A program made the translations under genes and the position numbers. A stretch of 24,355 bases of DNA, from the NCBI GenBank assembly GCA_000226015.1, contig JH156825.1, forward strand, positions 18,859 to 43,213, read 5' to 3'. This DNA comes from Mnemiopsis leidyi. Taxonomy: Eukaryota > Ctenophora > Tentaculata > Lobata > Bolinopsidae. The notes under the pieces were generated by a model that saw only the letters and a list, made by a program, of their open reading frames with translations, made no database searches and was not told where the DNA came from. Numbering within the stretch: the first letter of the stretch is position 1; every line of letters starts with the position of its first letter. This document shows, in pieces, positions 20,165 through 24,355 of this stretch.

Positions 20165-20650
20165 ACAAACGCTTAATAGTTTTTAGCTGTGGAAATAGTC
20201 ATTTAATCAATCATCATGAACTTAATTGCACATTTTATAGTAATTGTAGCTTGTACATTTTCACGTATATATTATATAAATATGTTGTGTATAATTTATT
20301 CTTATTGTTCATGTGATAAAAGTAATAATTTTTGTTCTTCTTGCTTTATTACTAACCACTTCAAATCCAGATTTGAACATTTTTGGTCTTTACACAGAAA
20401 AATTATTATCTTTGTAATTTGTGTTGACAATTAATTTTAAGAATGCATAATAGTTTTTAGCTGTAAAATATAGTCCTTAAATAATTCATCATAAATTGAT
20501 ATGCTGCATATTTATGATATTTGTAGCTTGTACAGTTTTATATATTCAATAGTTAAGTATTTTGCGTATATTACATGTAAGTGCATGTGACCAAAGTAAT
20601 TCTAATCATTTGCATTCTTATTGCTTTATGACTGTACACTTTAAAAGCTC
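20165..20650 (+). repeat. Imperfect direct duplication, two copies 274 bp apart
   Basis: The order of words AATAGTTTTTAGCTGT, AATCATCAT or a variant, TTGTAGCTTGTACA, TTCTTATTG and TTGCTTTAT recurs in two copies. AATAGTTTTTAGCTGT is at 20175 and 20449. The copies have diverged by many substitutions and small gaps. The sequence is AT-rich and non-coding and lies between the hydrolase and CDK20. It may be a relic of an unclassified element. Confidence 0.75.
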
Positions 20651-20674
20651 ACGATAATTCATCATCTTTATCGG

Positions 20675-20732
20675 TTGACTTACCAATAACTTGACTTACC
20701 AATAACTTACTTACCAATGACTTACTTAACCC
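20675..20732 (+). repeat. Short tandem repeat just upstream of the CDK20 start
   Basis: Three to four copies of a 15-16 base unit, TTGACTTACCAATAAC or close variants, end six bases before the chosen CDK20 start codon. One variant, ACCAATGAC, creates an in-frame ATG at 20717. Confidence 0.85.
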
Positions 20733-20737
20733 TTAGA

Positions 20738-22365
20738 ATGGAAAACTACCACATTCTTGGTCGTATCGGTGAAGGTGCCCACGGAATCGTTTACAAAGCC
20801 AAGCGCATTCAGAGTGGCGATTTGGCGGCCTTGAAGAAAGTACCGCTCAAAAATTTGGAAGACGGATTTCCAACCGAGGTACATTCATTCTTTAACGGAT
20901 ATTTTTAGCGGAATTTAATGAATTCATGGCCTTTTTACGCTTTCCAGATATTGACTTTAGAGTCACTTACTGTGAAAGCACGGCCATTAAAGCCGTTGCA
21001 GGACAAATTTGTACAAACATTCTTCCAATTAATTTGCAGTAACGCGCGATTGATAGAGAATTGATTTTGTTGCGCACATGTGGTTATTTTTGTTCGATCG
21101 AATTCGACGCGCGCGCGTGTCAACAAAAATATTCGCCTAGCGAAACATGTAAATGCCATGCCTATCATTGCATAATGCACAGCGGTGTTACGATGCCCCG
21201 GCTACACCGTCATAAGAGGCGCCGTCATAATTCCGCTGGATTAACTGCGTGACTAGCAAAATCCCGTGTTTGGCTTAATAACTTCACTATTTATATAGAT
21301 TTTTGTGCCACATTTTCACAAATAGCTCCCAGAATTCAATAAGCCCTTATACCAGGGGCGCTCTTTTACCGCCGAGGGGCGCCATATTGGCTACATCTAC
21401 AACGTTACGCCACTGATAATGCATTACATATATTATAAAGATGTAGATTCGTTCAATCGACCAGGCACTGGTCGACCATGTATAATCTATGGTGCTGAGT
21501 AATCTCTGAGGCGTTGAAAGTCCATGTTTCATGTACTTAAATTATTTGCACACAATTTGATATGGTGGCCTTCGACAGAAGTTGTGACCCAGTAGGATCC
21601 TGCTGAACCCATCACTAAAGGTTCACTAAAGGTTTATTTAATTGTGTCATTTAAGTTTGAAATAGAACTGGCTTTTCATCATGGAACACCAGGAATTATA
21701 TAGTTGATTTAACTGGCACTTCTTTGCTAATTCCTCGCCTCAGCTGATCTTTAAACTATTCTCATTTAATTCCCTTATTTCTTTTCAGGTTCTCCGAGAG
21801 ATCAAAGCCTTGCAGCACATAGACTTTCATCCGAACATCGTGAAGTTGCGGGAAATATTTCCTCACGGTACTGGATTTGTACTTGTGTTCGAGTACATGT
21901 TATCAGGTTGGTTCGTTGTTTTCTTGCTGCATGCTGTCCCTTTCAAGATAAAGTAACGTTAACTTACTTTTGTCGGTGTTATAACCAGGTTGTTACTTTA
22001 ATAACTTAGGATTAATACAGATTTTGAAAACTTAAGAATGGAAGATGTTAGAGGATGTTCAGTGCTTTTTGTTTTTCTTTTCATGTGTTCGATATCTATA
22101 AAGTACCTAGGATGCTCTTGTAATAGGATATTTTGTACTTTTCTACCACTACGGTTACTGTTCAACTAGTTATAAGTATGTAGTTATCCATATCCCATCA
22201 CATCTTCAGATCTATCGGAGGTGATCAGAAACTCAGCGTACCGTCTGACGGCCGGCCAGATCAAGAGTTACATGTTGATGCTGCTTAAAGGAATCAGCTT
22301 CTGTCACTCCAACAACATCATACACAGAGACCTAAAACCAGCTAATCTGCTTATCAGCTCTACCG
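20738..22365 (+). CDS. CDK20: Cyclin-dependent kinase 20 (cell-cycle-related kinase), 5' part
   Basis: Exons 20738-20878, 21789-21906 and 22210-22365 join in phase and encode the first 138 residues of a kinase of normally about 340-350. Visible are the glycine loop IGEGAHG (10-16), the ATP-anchoring Lys33 in ALKK, Glu51 in the LREIKAL helix, the hinge FEYMLSD (81-87), and the catalytic loop [10 protein letters not shown] (125-134) with Asp127 and Asn132. The opening [18 protein letters not shown] (41-45) and the MLSDL hinge are typical of CDK20 and separate it from CDK7 and CDK2. CDK20/CCRK is linked to cilium length control and Hedgehog signalling through MAK/ICK kinases; that is family knowledge. 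ATG 20738 fits the family N-terminus. An in-frame ATG at 20717 would add seven residues from a tandem repeat. The DFG and later exons are not found before the window ends, so intron 3 exceeds 1.9 kb and the gene is cut. Confidence 0.93.
21180..21415. mobile_element. 236-bp hAT-type MITE with 8-bp target duplication
   Basis: The element starts CAGCGGTGTTACGATG and its other end, read inward, is CAGTGGCGTAACGTTG; 12 of 16 bases match. It is flanked on both sides by ATAATGCA (21172-21179 and 21416-21423), a perfect 8-bp target-site duplication, as hAT transposases make. CAG at the tips of the terminal repeats also fits hAT elements. There is no coding capacity, so it would move with a transposase from elsewhere. 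It sits in CDK20 intron 1. Confidence 0.85.
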
Positions 22366-22982
22366 GTCAGTGAGTTTACTGTAATATATGGAGTCAAGTG
22401 TTCTTGTCAGTATTGCCAGTGTTCTTGCTAATTATTTGTTGAGTAAAAACCCCTCAAGACAACTAATTTATTTCCCAATCATACACCAGTATTTGCCATC
22501 AACCTACTTCCCCTTATGGCAACCTCCTCGAGGCATCTTAGCAGAACTATAATAAACCCAAGTATCATTGTCCCACCATAAACAGTCTGATAAATTCTGA
22601 CCGAGTATCTACGTCAAACTGACAAACAAAACCCAGTACGTTAAAATTGAAGATTTGAAGGTATGTGTTTCTGTTTTCAGTCGATTAAAGCACGTAGTGA
22701 TGTTTTCAGACTGGGTCGAGATTTTTGTAACCGAACCGGACCGGGTATCGGATCGGGCCTTGAATTTTCACAAAACTTACGTCCAAATATATCACGCATA
22801 TTTTGGCAAGCAGGACAAAGGAGACAGAGGGTAAAGGTAGAGTTGTCAGGATCAGGTGAAAAGGAGATCCAAACTTTCGAAGTTTTACGTTTAGACTTTG
22901 CTAACAAAAAATCTACCGCTAATTTACCTCTAACTATCGCTTGTAGAAGTACGTGAAGGTACTTCATTTCGGGCGTTTTTTT
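22366..22982 (+). other. Start of CDK20 intron 3
   Basis: Donor GTCAGT at 22366. I searched this stretch for the expected next exon (a DFG activation segment) and found none. A short phrase reading KIED at about 22643 is not in phase. A stop-free minus-strand frame overlapping 22677-23141 comes from the 21-bp repeat. Confidence 0.6.
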
Positions 22983-23315
22983 CAGTTTGGGCACTGAGAG
23001 GTTCAGTTTGAGCACTGAGAGGTTCAGTTTGGACACAGAGAGGTTCACTTTGGGCACTGAGAGGTTCACTTTGGGCACTGAGAGGTTCAGTTTGAGCACT
23101 GAGAGGTTCAGTTTGGGTACTAAGAGGTTCACTTTGGCCACTCAAGAGGTTCAGGGACACAGAGAGGTTCAGTTTGGGCACTGAGAGGTTCAGTTTGGGT
23201 ACTAAAAGGTTCAGTTTGGACACTGAGAGGTTCAGCTTGGACACTGAAAGGTTCAGTTTGGACACTAAAGGTTCAGTTTCGAAACGGAGAGGTTCAATTT
23301 GGACACCGGGAGTTT
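22983..23315 (+). repeat. 21-bp minisatellite in CDK20 intron 3, 16 copies
   Basis: Sixteen mostly 21-base units of the type CAGTTTGGACACTGAGAGGT plus T. Variants are CACTTTGG, GAGCACTGAG and GGGTACTAAG; one unit is shortened to 18 bases. The period, a multiple of three, again gives long repeat-only open frames on both strands. The tail of the array degrades into unique sequence at about 23315. Confidence 0.95.
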
Positions 23316-23889
23316 CATTTTATAGATATAGGTAATACGTAAACCAATCAACACAAAAAACCACAGCTAGTACTACAGCAAAAGTCTAACGATATTGAAA
23401 AAAAGTTTTTAATAATTATTTATAAGATTTTGAGTTTTTGTCATACCTATTTCAATTAGTTTCTGCGGGACATTGCACCAAAGTAGCTTTTAAATGTTTG
23501 ATCATATTTCATATTGGGTTAGTTGTGGAATTATGAATTCGCGGATTCATTTTTATATTTGACGAATTCCCATTTAAAAATTTCAACTCATGGGCCAATT
23601 TGTTACCGAATTTCTTCGAGGGTTTTCGACAAAATGCACAGTTGAGTGTATTAAAAGGCAACATGTGCAATCTCAACTATTTTTCAAATTAGCCCTAAAC
23701 TTGTATGAACAAGATTAAGGGTCTCAAAAACAACCTGCTTTATCCCTTATTTGGTCTGTTCACTGAGCTCCCCCTATTAAGCTGCATCTTCTAAAACTTA
23801 TATGTGTTTTTTGGACCGTTTACCTTGAAATACCGGCGACTTGTACAATTAGGAACAAGAGAGAAACTGCCGGGATTTGGTATCCCATC
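23316..23889. other. Intron 3 continued, nothing recognised
   Basis: AT-rich sequence with no exon, RNA gene or repeat array that I can support. Confidence 0.55.
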
Positions 23890-23954
23890 CAGTGGCGTAA
23901 CGTTGTTTTTATGACGATATTGCGCCCCCTTATGACGGCACCCTCCGGCCCCTG
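23890..23954. mobile_element. 65-bp hAT-type miniature element with 8-bp target duplication
   Basis: It starts CAGTGGCGTAACGTTG, identical for 16 bases to one end of the 236-bp element at 21180-21415, and ends GGCCCCTG (inward CAGGGGCC). ATCCCATC occurs immediately on each side (23882-23889 and 23955-23962), a perfect 8-bp duplication. Internal words GCGCCCC and TTATGACGGC also recur in the larger element. At 65 bp it is far below the usual MITE size. Confidence 0.8.
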
Positions 23955-24080
23955 ATCCCATCATGGAGAGACAATAGTTCATCATGGCCAGCGCATTTGT
24001 AGCAGTTGAGCTGGAACTCTCCACTTTATAAACATTAAACAATGCTGGTGTTGACAAGTTGGTGTTGAAGTCAACATCTT

Positions 24081-24355
24081 GATTATTGGCAACGACTAAG
24101 AGCACTCAATCTCATGTCACTGCAAAGGAGAAGAGAACGATACATTATAATCCATGTCTGGAAAATTCTGAACGGCAGGTGCCCAAACGATGTTGACATC
24201 AAGTTCTTGGAATCAAAGAGACATGGCAAAAAAGCAGTTGTCCCCAGTCTAACAAAATCAAGCAGCAAACGAAACCAGACACTGTACGATAATTCGTTTG
24301 CAGTGATCGGGCCCCGCCTTTGGAACACCATCCCTCCTAACTTGCACTCCATTGA
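24081..24355 (+). mobile_element. LINE reverse transcriptase C-terminal region, cut by the window end
   Basis: An open frame from 24081 to the window end starts DYWQRLRALNLMSLQRRRER and later has VWKILNG, IGPRLWNTIP and a basic stretch. This is the conserved segment after the polymerase domain in many animal CR1/Jockey-like LINEs. The frame is intact for about 91 codons, so this copy is younger or better kept than the one at 16262. A stop lies just upstream (TGA at 24066), so its 5' side is truncated or frameshifted. It lies in CDK20 intron 3 in the sense direction. Confidence 0.85.

Noticed and set aside
22639..22660. A possible CDK20 exon 4 reading KIED, flanked by an AG and GTATGT
   Set aside because: Joining it in the phase set by exon 3 gives an immediate stop, and the DFG motif is absent.
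22677..23265. Open frames with an LNLSVPK heptad repeat
   Set aside because: Same cause: the 21-bp minisatellite in CDK20 intron 3. No start context, splice sites or family signal.
23791..24105. A 104-residue minus-strand frame
   Set aside because: It crosses the 65-bp hAT-type insertion and the boundary of the LINE fragment, so it is chance.

Overview
The window is a piece of an animal nuclear genome. It has split genes with GT-AG introns, non-LTR (LINE) reverse transcriptase fragments, a tRNA-derived SINE, miniature DNA transposons and many minisatellites. It is moderately AT-rich and gene-poor, with introns of roughly 0.2-2 kb. The repeat style and the mid-size introns would fit a marine invertebrate such as a cnidarian, but no sequence here fixes the phylum, so that is inference.

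Layout, left to right. (1) 1-2320: no convincing gene; a tRNA-Gly-like SINE at 1846-2153. (2) 2357-4205, + strand: a multi-pass membrane protein with MATE-type transporter architecture, three coding exons and a poly(A) signal at 4298. (3) 4832-5637: about 20 copies of a 38-bp tandem repeat, ending a few bases before the start of (4) SIRT4, + strand, seven exons, 5646-8168, 289 aa, apparently complete; intron 1 is largely a 21-bp minisatellite. (5) 8169-9480: a possible inverted-repeat element (8446-8723) and a decayed extra copy of SIRT4 exon 3 plus intron 3 (9255-9445). (6) 9811-15028, - strand: a seven-exon gene for a predicted secreted 338-aa protein with 16 cysteines, which I do not recognise; all exon phases join. 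Its introns hold an AT microsatellite with an 11-base N gap, a Helitron-type 3' end and a 25-bp tandem repeat. (7) 15640-16700: two broken LINE fragments. (8) 18671-19753, + strand: an uninterrupted alpha/beta hydrolase of the HSL/arylacetamide deacetylase type with an intact catalytic triad, followed by a poly(A) signal that abuts a 47-bp-arm inverted repeat. (9) 20738 onward, + strand: the first three exons of CDK20 (cell-cycle-related kinase); the gene runs off the window. Its introns carry a 236-bp and a 65-bp hAT-type miniature element, each with a perfect 8-bp target-site duplication, a second 21-bp minisatellite, and the start of a LINE reverse transcriptase C-terminus at the right edge.

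The genes do not form an obvious functional unit: a transporter, a mitochondrial sirtuin, a secreted orphan, an esterase/lipase and a ciliary kinase. The most notable content is the unrecognised secreted protein, the ghost SIRT4 exon, the minisatellites lying against SIRT4 start and splice signals, and the very short hAT-type insertions. Exon models were made by eye from reading frame, splice consensus and family knowledge; no alignment or database search was run.
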